Origin: JBMNOU01 sp050943215
GTDB lineage: Bacteria > Bacillota > Clostridia > Christensenellales > SZUA-584
Assembly: GCA_050943215.1 (NCBI GenBank)
Contig: JBMNOU010000032.1
Span: forward strand, 1-21,906
Direction: 5' to 3'
Length of the DNA: 21,906 nt
How positions within the stretch are numbered: position 1 is the stretch's first letter; every line of letters begins with the position of its first letter. The notes beneath the pieces were generated by a model. That model worked only from the letters and a program-made list of their open reading frames with translations. It did no database searches and was not told the DNA's origin. A program made the position numbers and the translations under genes. This document shows, piece by piece, positions 15,496 through 21,906 of this stretch.

Positions 15496-16761
15496 TTATT
15501 CACCGAAAACAACTGTGCCACAATTTTCTATCAGCTTAACGGTTTTTAACTCATTCTGACAGGCGGCTGCGGCCACCCTTATATAACGTCTTGAATATCC
15601 TTCAAGGCATCCCTTAAAAGTGTCTGACAGTTCTTCAAACAATACCTCTTCCTTTTGCCCGATCATACTTTGAATATATTTGTTTTCGCATGATTCGCCA
15701 AGACTAATCAGCTCTGTAGCTCTTGCCCTTATGGTGCTTTTCGGTATTTTAGGAGTCATGCCATACGCCTTTGTACCTTCTCTGGCGGAAAACGGGAATA
15801 CGTGTATCCGAGAAAAAGATACCTCTTTAATAAAAGCCATTGTATCGGCGTGCTCTTGCTGAGTCTCTCCGGGAAAGCCTGCGATAATATCCGTAGTAAC
15901 GGCAGGATTAATAAAATATTTGCGTAAAAGCCTTACAAAATCAAGATATTCATCCGGTTTGTATTTTCTGTTCATCCGTTTGAGCACATCTGCCGACCCG
16001 CTCTGCAACGATAAATGAAAGTGCGGGCAAAGGTTTTTCGAAGATGCGGCCTTGAAAACAAACCCTTCGTCCAACACGCCCGGCTCTATCGAACCCAGCC
16101 GTAACCGGATACCAGGGATTTCATTTAGCGCGCAAATAACATCACCCAGCCCTTTGTCCCCATCCGAATAGGACGCGATGTGAATACCCGTTAAAACAAG
16201 TTCTTTTGCGCCGCTTTTTGCCAGCTTGTTTGCCTCGTTTAGTATCTCAGCCATACGGCGAGAGCGCGACCGGCCTCTGACATATGGTATAATGCAATAG
16301 CTACAAAAATTATCGCAGCCTTCCTGAATCTTAATGATCCCGCGGGTTCTCTCTCCGGGTTTGCTGATATGCATTGTCTCGTATCCGCAGCCGTTAAGAT
16401 CATGGGTTAAATCGATTTGAGCCTGTCCGGCAAGAATAAGGTCTGCAACAGCAATAACACGCGCTCTATCATCCGTTCCGATCACTGCATCAACGCCATC
16501 AATTAAAAGCAGCTTTTCCGCATTCTTTTGTGCCATGCATCCCGTTACGATAACTTTACCTGTCAGCGCAGCTCTCCGGATCGCTGCACGCGATTTCTTA
16601 TCCGCCACCGCCGTTACAGTGCACGTGTTGACGACAACGATATCCGCTTGCTGACCAAAATCAATAACCACATATCCGTTTTTTTCGAAAAGCTCTTGCA
16701 TATATGCGGAATCATACGCATTTACCTTGCACCCTAGTGTAAAAAAAGCCACCTTTTTCAA
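15496..16761 (-). CDS. mtaB: tRNA (t6A37) methylthiotransferase MtaB
   Basis: MtaB is a radical SAM enzyme that adds a methylthio group to t6A at position 37 of ANN-decoding tRNAs. The 421-residue protein has the N-terminal iron-sulfur cysteines Cys11 (TLGCKVN), Cys47 (VNTCTVT) and Cys75 (VTGCMAQ), the radical SAM cluster CDNFCSYC (Cys149, Cys153, Cys156), and a C-terminal TRAM-like region (about 360-420). TLGCKVN and the overall length favour MtaB over MiaB or RimO. The start is TTG at 16761 (MKKVAFFTLGCKVN), 10 nt after AAAGGGG. It follows prmA by 28 nt; the rsmE gene often found between them is absent. Confidence 0.95.
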   Translation of the reverse strand: MKKVAFFTLGCKVNAYDSAYMQELFEKNGYVVIDFGQQADIVVVNTCTVTAVADKKSRAAIRRAALTGKVIVTGCMAQKNAEKLLLIDGVDAVIGTDDRARVIAVADLILAGQAQIDLTHDLNGCGYETMHISKPGERTRGIIKIQEGCDNFCSYCIIPYVRGRSRSRRMAEILNEANKLAKSGAKELVLTGIHIASYSDGDKGLGDVICALNEIPGIRLRLGSIEPGVLDEGFVFKAASSKNLCPHFHLSLQSGSADVLKRMNRKYKPDEYLDFVRLLRKYFINPAVTTDIIAGFPGETQQEHADTMAFIKEVSFSRIHVFPFSAREGTKAYGMTPKIPKSTIRARATELISLGESCENKYIQSMIGQKEEVLFEELSDTFKGCLEGYSRRYIRVAAAACQNELKTVKLIENCGTVVFGE

Positions 16762-16789
16762 TTCAATATTGCCCCTTTGTTATGACCAT

Positions 16790-17728
16790 TCACTCAATTT
16801 TTACACACGCTTTGCGTTTTTGCACTGCGATAGCTTTCCACTCACCCATGCTCAGCGTTTCAACAGGCACAAGACCGCTATTGTTTAAAGATGCCATAAC
16901 ATCATCCAGTCTATCATTAATTATGCCGGAAGCAATATAAACGGCATCCGGCTTCATGTATTTTGATATATCTGCGTTCAGCCGTATAATAACATCGGCA
17001 ACAATATTTGCCAGTACCAGATCATATTGTCTGTTTTCTGCGTTTTCCAGCAAATCCGACTTAACCGCCTTGAGACAATTGACGCTGTTTGCCAACGCAT
17101 TGTCTTGGGTCACCTTAACGCTGACGCTATCGTTATCAAGCGCAAGCACTTCTCTTGCGCCAAGCTTTGCACAAGCAATACCGAGTATACCCGAACCGCA
17201 GCCAATATCTATAACAGCAGCGTTGTGCTGCATATATTTCTGCACAAGAAAGAGGCACATCTTGGTTGTTTCATGTTCACCCGAACCAAAAGCCAGTCCC
17301 GGATCCATCTCGATGACGATATCGTCTTTATTACTTTGATATTTCTCCCATGTTGGCTTGATGATGATTTTTCCGGCTGCCCTAAAAGTCTTAAAATGCT
17401 TTTTATAGTTTGCGTTCCAGTCCGTATCCTCAAGCATATTTACGCTGATCTGCAGAGAACCCACATCAAAACCGAGGGTGTATTTTAGAGATTCTATGCG
17501 TCCCCTGATATATTCGATTACGTTGGTAAATTCATGCTCGCTATAGTAAGCCTTGACAATAACATTTTCGTTAGCAGGGTTTATATTACTGTATTCGTCA
17601 GGTTTTGCATCGGGCACGCTTCCACCTATCAATTCCACACCACCGGCTCCCGCATCCAACAATACGGACGATATTAGATCGGCGGCCTGCTCGGTCGTTT
17701 GTATACACACCTGGTTCCAATACATCAT
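16790..17728 (-). CDS. prmA: Ribosomal protein L11 methyltransferase
   Basis: PrmA methylates lysines and the N-terminus of ribosomal protein L11 (uL11) using SAM. The 312-residue product has an N-terminal substrate-recognition domain (WNQVCIQTTEQAADLISSVL), the linker region KPTWEKY, the conserved DPGLAFGSGEHETTKMCL, SAM-binding motif I VIDIGCGSGILGIA, ALDNDSVSV and the catalytic-region motif LVLANIVADV. The dnaJ stop and this ATG share one base (TAATG), so it is coupled to dnaJ. dnaJ-prmA adjacency is typical of Bacillota. Confidence 0.96.
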   Translation of the reverse strand: MMYWNQVCIQTTEQAADLISSVLLDAGAGGVELIGGSVPDAKPDEYSNINPANENVIVKAYYSEHEFTNVIEYIRGRIESLKYTLGFDVGSLQISVNMLEDTDWNANYKKHFKTFRAAGKIIIKPTWEKYQSNKDDIVIEMDPGLAFGSGEHETTKMCLFLVQKYMQHNAAVIDIGCGSGILGIACAKLGAREVLALDNDSVSVKVTQDNALANSVNCLKAVKSDLLENAENRQYDLVLANIVADVIIRLNADISKYMKPDAVYIASGIINDRLDDVMASLNNSGLVPVETLSMGEWKAIAVQKRKACVKIE

Positions 17729-18831
17729 TAGTTCCCTTTTACCTTATCGAAAAAGCTTCCCTTGTTTTTGTTAGCCTTTCCAAATTCCCTTAACAGGCTC
17801 TTTTGTTTTTCGCTGAGTTTCTTAGGTACTTCGACACTTATCTTTACATACAGACTACCTTTCCTAGATGAATTGAGATGCTGTATGCCCTTATCCCTAA
17901 GCCGAAATACCGTCCCCGGCTGGGTCCCTTCGCTTATTTTATATTTAACTTTTCCTTCAAGAGTCGGTACTGTCAGCTCAGCACCCAGCGCCGCATCTAC
18001 AAAAGAAACGGGCATATCAATAAACAAATCATACCCTTCCCGTGTAAAATACTTATGGGGTTCCACATAGATATATATCTGCAGATCTCCCGAAGGTCCG
18101 CCGCGGAATCCAGCACCTCCTTCGCCTCTCAGCGTGATAATTTGCGCGTTGTCGATACCCGCAGGTATATTAATTTTTAGCTTTTGCTGTTTTTTTATTG
18201 AACCGCGGCCACCGCATTCGGGGCATGGGTCCTTTATAACAGTCCCTATTCCACCGCAATCTGGACAATCGATGATATTGACAAAATTGCCGAATGCCGT
18301 GCTGCGCTGCTGCCGCAGCTGCCCCGTTCCGCCACAAGTGGCGCATTTTGTTGCCTGTTTACCTTTTTTTGCGCCTGTACCGCTGCACATTTCACAGACA
18401 GTTTCTTTATTTAGTTGAACCTCTTTGGTTATCCCAAAAGCCGCTTCCTCAAAAGAAATGTTAAGCTCCATCCTCAGATCGGTACCGCGAACGAAACCGC
18501 TTCTCTGCCGCGTTGTCCTGCTGCCACCAAAAAAGGAATCAAAGATATCACCAAAACCACCCATAAAATCTTCAAAGCCAAACCCGGCACCTGCTGCATT
18601 TGCATCAAAGGCTGCGTGCCCGAAGCTGTCATATTGCCTTCTTTTGTTTTCATCACTCAATACGGCATAGGCCTCGCTGGCTTCCTTGAATTTTTCAGCG
18701 GCAGCTTCCTTTTCCTCATTGACATCGGGATGATATTGTTTTGCAAGTTTTCTGTATGCTTTTTTTATTTCGTCACCTGATGCGTCCCTGCCAACGCCCA
18801 GTACCTCATAGTAGTCTCTCTTTTCAGCCAA
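17728..18831 (-). CDS. dnaJ: Chaperone protein DnaJ (type I Hsp40)
   Basis: DnaJ delivers unfolded clients to DnaK and stimulates its ATPase. The 367-residue protein has a J-domain at residues 4-70 with the HPD motif (34-36), a Gly/Phe-rich stretch (about 79-105), and four zinc-binding repeats CEMCSGTG (146), CATCGGTG (163), CPDCGGIG (189) and CPECGGRG (203), then the two C-terminal client-binding domains. The start codon is TTG at 18831 (MAEKRDYYEVLGV), with AGGCGGTG 8 nt upstream. It is separated from dnaK by 89 nt that hold a strong hairpin, and is coupled to prmA downstream. Confidence 0.97.
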   Translation of the reverse strand: MAEKRDYYEVLGVGRDASGDEIKKAYRKLAKQYHPDVNEEKEAAAEKFKEASEAYAVLSDENKRRQYDSFGHAAFDANAAGAGFGFEDFMGGFGDIFDSFFGGSRTTRQRSGFVRGTDLRMELNISFEEAAFGITKEVQLNKETVCEMCSGTGAKKGKQATKCATCGGTGQLRQQRSTAFGNFVNIIDCPDCGGIGTVIKDPCPECGGRGSIKKQQKLKINIPAGIDNAQIITLRGEGGAGFRGGPSGDLQIYIYVEPHKYFTREGYDLFIDMPVSFVDAALGAELTVPTLEGKVKYKISEGTQPGTVFRLRDKGIQHLNSSRKGSLYVKISVEVPKKLSEKQKSLLREFGKANKNKGSFFDKVKGN

Positions 18832-18839
18832 AATTTAAG

Positions 18840-18846
18840 CACCGCC
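18840..18846 (-). promoter_or_regulatory. Ribosome binding site that fixes the dnaJ TTG start
   Basis: Minus strand AGGCGGTG (core GGCGGTG at these positions), 8 nt before TTG 18831. The J-domain begins directly after this codon, so the TTG start is well supported. The same 8-mer at the same distance precedes the TTG of grpE. Confidence 0.7.
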
Positions 18847-18867
18847 TAAACAGATAATTTGCACTCC

Positions 18868-18903
18868 AAAAGCCGAGGCGGCATAAATGCCCCTCTGGCT
18901 TTT
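18868..18903 (-). terminator. Strong intercistronic hairpin between dnaK and dnaJ (partial terminator or mRNA-stability element)
   Basis: On the minus strand AAAAGCC / GAGG / GGCA pair with TGCC / CCTC / GGCTTTT around a TTTA loop: 15 base pairs interrupted only by one unpaired base on each side. It begins 17 nt after the dnaK stop. The A- and U-tracts form the base of the stem, and only GGAG follows, so a classic free U-tract is missing. It may cause partial termination, or mark an mRNA end that keeps dnaK mRNA more abundant than dnaJ. The structure is seen directly; the role is inferred. Confidence 0.7.
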
Positions 18904-18920
18904 AGGAATGATATATTTCT

Positions 18921-20777
18921 TTATTCTTGTTTCTTATCGTCGTCTACAACCTCATACTCCGCATCAACCACATCGTCTGGTTTGCCCTGGTCCGTACCCG
19001 TTGCTCCGCCCGGTCCGGCTGCTCCAGCCGCATTGCCCTGTGCATTAGCCTGCTGATATACCTTGCCAAATACATCATACGATACTGACGATAGCTTATC
19101 CGTCGCCGCTTTGATAGCATCAATATCCGTTCCGGCCAGTGCGCTTCGCACATTCGCGATTTCGGCATCGATTTTGCCCTTATCTTCACTGCTTACTTTA
19201 TCGCCAAGATCTTTAAGCGTTTTCTCGGTCTGGAATACCATCGCATCGGCATTGTTTCTGATTTCGATTTTTTCCTTTTCCTTTTTATCGTCTTCAGCGA
19301 ATTTCTCAGCATCTTTGACAGCTTTGTCAATATCTTCTTTTGACATGTTTGTAGACGCTGTAATCGTTACCTTTTGTTCGTTTCCTGTTCCAAGATCTTT
19401 TGCTGACACATGAACGATTCCGTTTGCGTCAATATCAAAAGTCACTTCTATTTGTGGCACTCCCCTCGGTGCCGGCGGAATGCCCGTTAGATTGAACCGG
19501 CCCAGTGTCTTGTTATGCGCGGCCATCTCTCTTTCGCCCTGAAGGACGTGTATTTCAACGCTTGTCTGCCCGTCCGCAGCCGTTGAAAAAACCTGGCTCT
19601 TCTTCGTCGGGATCGTCGTATTCCTGTCGATCAGCTTTGTAAATATACCGCCCAGCGTTTCTATACCAAGAGACAGCGGAGTAACGTCCAGAAGAACGAT
19701 GTCGTTTACTTCTCCGCCGATCACACCTGCTTGTATGGCTGCCCCAATCGCAACGCATTCATCCGGGTTGATCCCTTTATATGGATCTTTGCCGGCGATT
19801 GCTTTTACTTTTTCCTGAACGGCTGGTATCCTGGTAGAGCCGCCAACCAGTATAACCTTTGATAAGTCGGCCTGCGTTACTCCCGCGTCCTCCATCGCCT
19901 TTCTTATGGGAATAGCAGTTTTTTCGACCAAATCTGCCGTCAGCTCGTTAAACTTTGCCCGCGTCAGCGTCATATCAAGGTGTTTTGGCCCCGATGCGTC
20001 CGCTGTAATAAACGGCAGGTTGATGCTGGCTTGCAAAACACCCGAAAGCTCTACCTTGGCTTTTTCTGCAGCTTCTTTGATACGCTGCATCGCCATCTTA
20101 TCCCTTGAAAGATCGATTCCCTGTGTTTTTTTAAATTCTGAAATAATATAATCCATGACCTTTTCGTCAAAATCGTCTCCGCCTAGCCGGTTGTTACCGT
20201 TGGTTGCAAGCACCTCAAAAACGCCGTCACCGATCTCGAGTATTGAAACGTCGAAAGTGCCGCCGCCAAGGTCAAATACAAGAATTTTCTGTTCTTGCTC
20301 GTTGTCTATACCGTACGCTAGCGATGCTGCCGTCGGTTCGTTGATGATTCTCTGTACGTTAAGCCCCGCAATTTTTCCGGCGTCTTTTGTCGCCTGTCTT
20401 TGGCTGTCCGTAAAATAAGCGGGCACAGTGATGACCACGTCCGTCACAGTCTCGCCCAGATAACTTTCCGCATCGGCTTTCAGCTTTTGCAGTATCATTG
20501 CCGAGATCTCTTGCGGCGAATAGTTTTTACCCTCTATATGTACTTTTCTATCTGTACCCATGTCTCTTTTAATAGAACTGATCGTTTTTTCCGGGTTTGT
20601 TATCGCCTGATTTTTAGCAACTTTTCCGACCAGTCTTTCTCCTGTATTCGAAAATGCAACAACAGACGGTGTTGTTCTGCTTCCTTCTGCATTCGCAATA
20701 ACAGTCGGTTCGCCGCCCTCCATGACAGCGACACATGAGTTTGTTGTTCCTAAATCAATACCAATTATTTTGCCCAT
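18921..20777 (-). CDS. dnaK: Chaperone protein DnaK (Hsp70)
   Basis: DnaK is the ATP-driven Hsp70 chaperone that works with DnaJ and GrpE in protein folding and stress survival. The 618-residue product has the full domain order: GKIIGIDLGTTNSCVAVMEG at the start, VITVPAYFTDSQRQATKDAG, NEPTAASLAYG, FDLGGGTFDVSIL, VGGSTRIPAVQ, the interdomain linker VLLDVTPLSLGIETLGG, the substrate-binding domain, and a lid ending in VDAEYEVVDDD. I choose ATG 20777 because GAGGAG lies 7-8 nt before it; the in-frame ATG two codons earlier (20783) is only about 1 nt from that ribosome binding site. grpE ends 28 nt upstream. Confidence 0.98.
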   Translation of the reverse strand: MGKIIGIDLGTTNSCVAVMEGGEPTVIANAEGSRTTPSVVAFSNTGERLVGKVAKNQAITNPEKTISSIKRDMGTDRKVHIEGKNYSPQEISAMILQKLKADAESYLGETVTDVVITVPAYFTDSQRQATKDAGKIAGLNVQRIINEPTAASLAYGIDNEQEQKILVFDLGGGTFDVSILEIGDGVFEVLATNGNNRLGGDDFDEKVMDYIISEFKKTQGIDLSRDKMAMQRIKEAAEKAKVELSGVLQASINLPFITADASGPKHLDMTLTRAKFNELTADLVEKTAIPIRKAMEDAGVTQADLSKVILVGGSTRIPAVQEKVKAIAGKDPYKGINPDECVAIGAAIQAGVIGGEVNDIVLLDVTPLSLGIETLGGIFTKLIDRNTTIPTKKSQVFSTAADGQTSVEIHVLQGEREMAAHNKTLGRFNLTGIPPAPRGVPQIEVTFDIDANGIVHVSAKDLGTGNEQKVTITASTNMSKEDIDKAVKDAEKFAEDDKKEKEKIEIRNNADAMVFQTEKTLKDLGDKVSSEDKGKIDAEIANVRSALAGTDIDAIKAATDKLSSVSYDVFGKVYQQANAQGNAAGAAGPGGATGTDQGKPDDVVDAEYEVVDDDKKQE

Positions 20778-20805
20778 AGTCATTCTCCTCTCTATAAAAA
20801 ATATA

Positions 20806-21426
20806 TTACTTACTTACAATAACCATGCTGTGTCTTATGATCCGGTCATCTAGCATGTACCCTTTCTGTACTACCGTTACAACCGTATTCTCTTCCTGGC
20901 CGTCTTCTGCTTCTGCCTGCTGTACCGCCTGATGCAGATTGGGGTCGAACGCTTCGCCGAGCGCCGGTATTTCCTTTACCCCCAACCCTGACATAATATC
21001 CAAGAGCTGTTTATAAACCATTGAAACGCCCTGAGCCATAGGATCCTCTTGCTTATCATCCACATGGGAGAGCGCTCTTTCAAGGTTATCTAGTACAGGC
21101 AATATCTTTTCTATAACATCACATACGCCGGTCTTGATTGCCTGGGAAACAGCTGCCTGATTGCGTTTCTTATAGTTATTAAAATCGCTGAACGTACGCT
21201 GATAACTATCCTTAAAAGAATCCCGTTCTATTTCTGCCTTTTCGAGCGCCTTCTCAAGCTGTGCTAACTTATTGCCAGCACCGTTTTGGTCCTTTGGTTT
21301 TTCTTGCGTTTCGCGCGTTATCTCGTCTTTGATTTCGCCAATTACGGCATCCCCATCTTGCTGCATAGCATTTTCTTTATCGTATTCAGACAGGGGAGTT
21401 TGATTATCTTTGTTGTTTTCGTTCAA
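20806..21426 (-). CDS. grpE: Nucleotide exchange factor GrpE
   Basis: GrpE releases ADP from DnaK and resets the chaperone cycle. The 206-residue product has an acidic, low-complexity N-terminal part (1-50), a long coiled-coil helix (about 52-95, LAQLEKALEKAEIERDSFK), FNNYKKR, the VLDNLERALSH block, and the C-terminal beta domain with GEAFDPNLHQAV and VQKGYMLDDRIIR. The start is TTG at 21426 (MNENNKDN), with AGGCGGTG 8 nt upstream placed just after the hrcA stop. It lies 17 nt after hrcA and 28 nt before dnaK. Confidence 0.96.
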   Translation of the reverse strand: MNENNKDNQTPLSEYDKENAMQQDGDAVIGEIKDEITRETQEKPKDQNGAGNKLAQLEKALEKAEIERDSFKDSYQRTFSDFNNYKKRNQAAVSQAIKTGVCDVIEKILPVLDNLERALSHVDDKQEDPMAQGVSMVYKQLLDIMSGLGVKEIPALGEAFDPNLHQAVQQAEAEDGQEENTVVTVVQKGYMLDDRIIRHSMVIVSK

Positions 21427-21434
21427 TTTTTATT

Positions 21435-21441
21435 CACCGCC
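21435..21441 (-). promoter_or_regulatory. Ribosome binding site that fixes the grpE TTG start
   Basis: Minus strand AGGCGGTG (core GGCGGTG at these positions), 8 nt before TTG 21426 and directly after the hrcA stop codon. No in-frame ATG with a comparable signal occurs before the coiled coil. Confidence 0.65.
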
Positions 21442-21443
21442 TT

Positions 21444-21906
21444 TTAATCTTCTTCTGTCTCTAAAAAATTTAATAGTATGCTGTTTAAGCTATTACTAAC
21501 GTATCCGAGTATCGACATAACCTTTGAGTAATCCATCCGGGTGGGTCCTATAACGCCACACGAACCAAGCGTCTTGCCAGCGATCTTATACGTAGCGGTT
21601 ACCACGCTCATATCATAAAGCTCCTGAGCCTCGTTTTCCTGTCCAATTGTAACAGAAAACTCAAGCTTTGTGGCCTTTTTCATCATGTCATAAAGCATAT
21701 CTTTTGTTTCGAGCAAAGAGATAAAATTTTTTGTCTTCTCTACACTCATATATTCTGGATAATCGATGATGTTTTGTGTTCCGCCAAGTACGATGCCTTT
21801 TTCTCCGTGCGGTTCAACACTAGTATCAATTGCCGTCATAATATCAGAAATAAATTCGCTGTTTAGTTTTATGTTCTCCCTTAGATATAGCACGAGATCA
21901 CTTTCC
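21444..21906 (-). CDS. hrcA: Heat-inducible transcription repressor HrcA (C-terminal part; 5' end outside window)
   Basis: HrcA represses heat-shock operons by binding CIRCE elements and needs GroEL for activity. About 153 C-terminal codons are visible. The frame runs open through the right edge (ESDLVLYLREN before the internal GTG at 21893), so this is the middle and end of a larger gene, normally about 340 codons. Family features: GIVLGGTQNIIDYPEY, FSVTIGQENEAQEL, and the near-invariant GPTRMDYSKVMSIL close to the C-terminus. The DNA-binding winged-helix domain and the expected CIRCE operator lie beyond 21906. Position before grpE-dnaK-dnaJ confirms the call. Confidence 0.95.
   Translation of the reverse strand, partial: ESDLVLYLRENIKLNSEFISDIMTAIDTSVEPHGEKGIVLGGTQNIIDYPEYMSVEKTKNFISLLETKDMLYDMMKKATKLEFSVTIGQENEAQELYDMSVVTATYKIAGKTLGSCGVIGPTRMDYSKVMSILGYVSNSLNSILLNFLETEED

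Noticed and set aside
20778..20783. Upstream ATG of dnaK (MTMGK)
   Set aside because: Only about 1 nt separates it from the ribosome binding site; the ATG at 20777 gives the conserved MGKIIGIDLG start.

Overview
All 21 genes in this window lie on the minus strand, so transcription runs from the right edge towards position 1. The gene set and order point to a low-to-moderate GC Gram-positive of the phylum Bacillota, most likely class Clostridia. Evidence for this is an hrcA-grpE-dnaK-dnaJ-prmA-mtaB heat-shock cluster, a yicC-remA-gmk-rpoZ-coaBC-priA cluster as in Bacillus and clostridia, a gatCAB amidotransferase, and strong AGGAGG-type ribosome binding sites. Order and genus cannot be settled from the sequence alone. 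No plus-strand gene, tRNA, rRNA, CRISPR array, insertion sequence or phage gene was found.

Region 1 (about 21906 down to 15134) is the heat-shock run: hrcA (5' end outside the window), grpE, dnaK, dnaJ, prmA, mtaB, hinT. It combines the HrcA repressor, the DnaK chaperone machine, ribosomal protein L11 methylation, tRNA t6A methylthiolation and a HIT-family nucleotide hydrolase. A long hairpin separates dnaK from dnaJ. grpE and dnaJ both begin with TTG behind the same 8-base ribosome binding site, whereas dnaK has ATG. A 322-nt AT-rich gap with short repeats follows hinT.

Region 2 (14811 down to 5412) is a tight run of eight genes: galU, ahcY, an S-adenosylhomocysteine/methylthioadenosine deaminase gene, a large beta-propeller-like lipoprotein, gatC, gatA, gatB and an AIR-synthase/HypE-like protein. 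Junctions are 1-nt or 4-nt overlaps or gaps of at most 14 nt, so it is probably one operon. It links UDP-glucose synthesis, clearance of the methylation by-product SAH, a cell-surface protein and Gln/Asn-tRNA formation.

Region 3 (5253 down to 1) starts behind a recognisable extended -10 promoter and holds yicC, remA, gmk, rpoZ, coaBC and priA (cut by the left edge). Gaps are 3 to 12 nt. This is a conserved Bacillota housekeeping cluster (RNA decay, matrix regulation, GDP synthesis, RNA polymerase omega, coenzyme A synthesis, replication restart).

Most of the window is core metabolism. The points of most interest are the SAH deaminase and SAH hydrolase pair, the uncharacterised lipoprotein and the HypE-like gene embedded in the gat operon, a possible AUA start codon in yicC, and the translation and RNA-structure signals in the heat-shock operon. 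No convincing new multi-gene system was seen.
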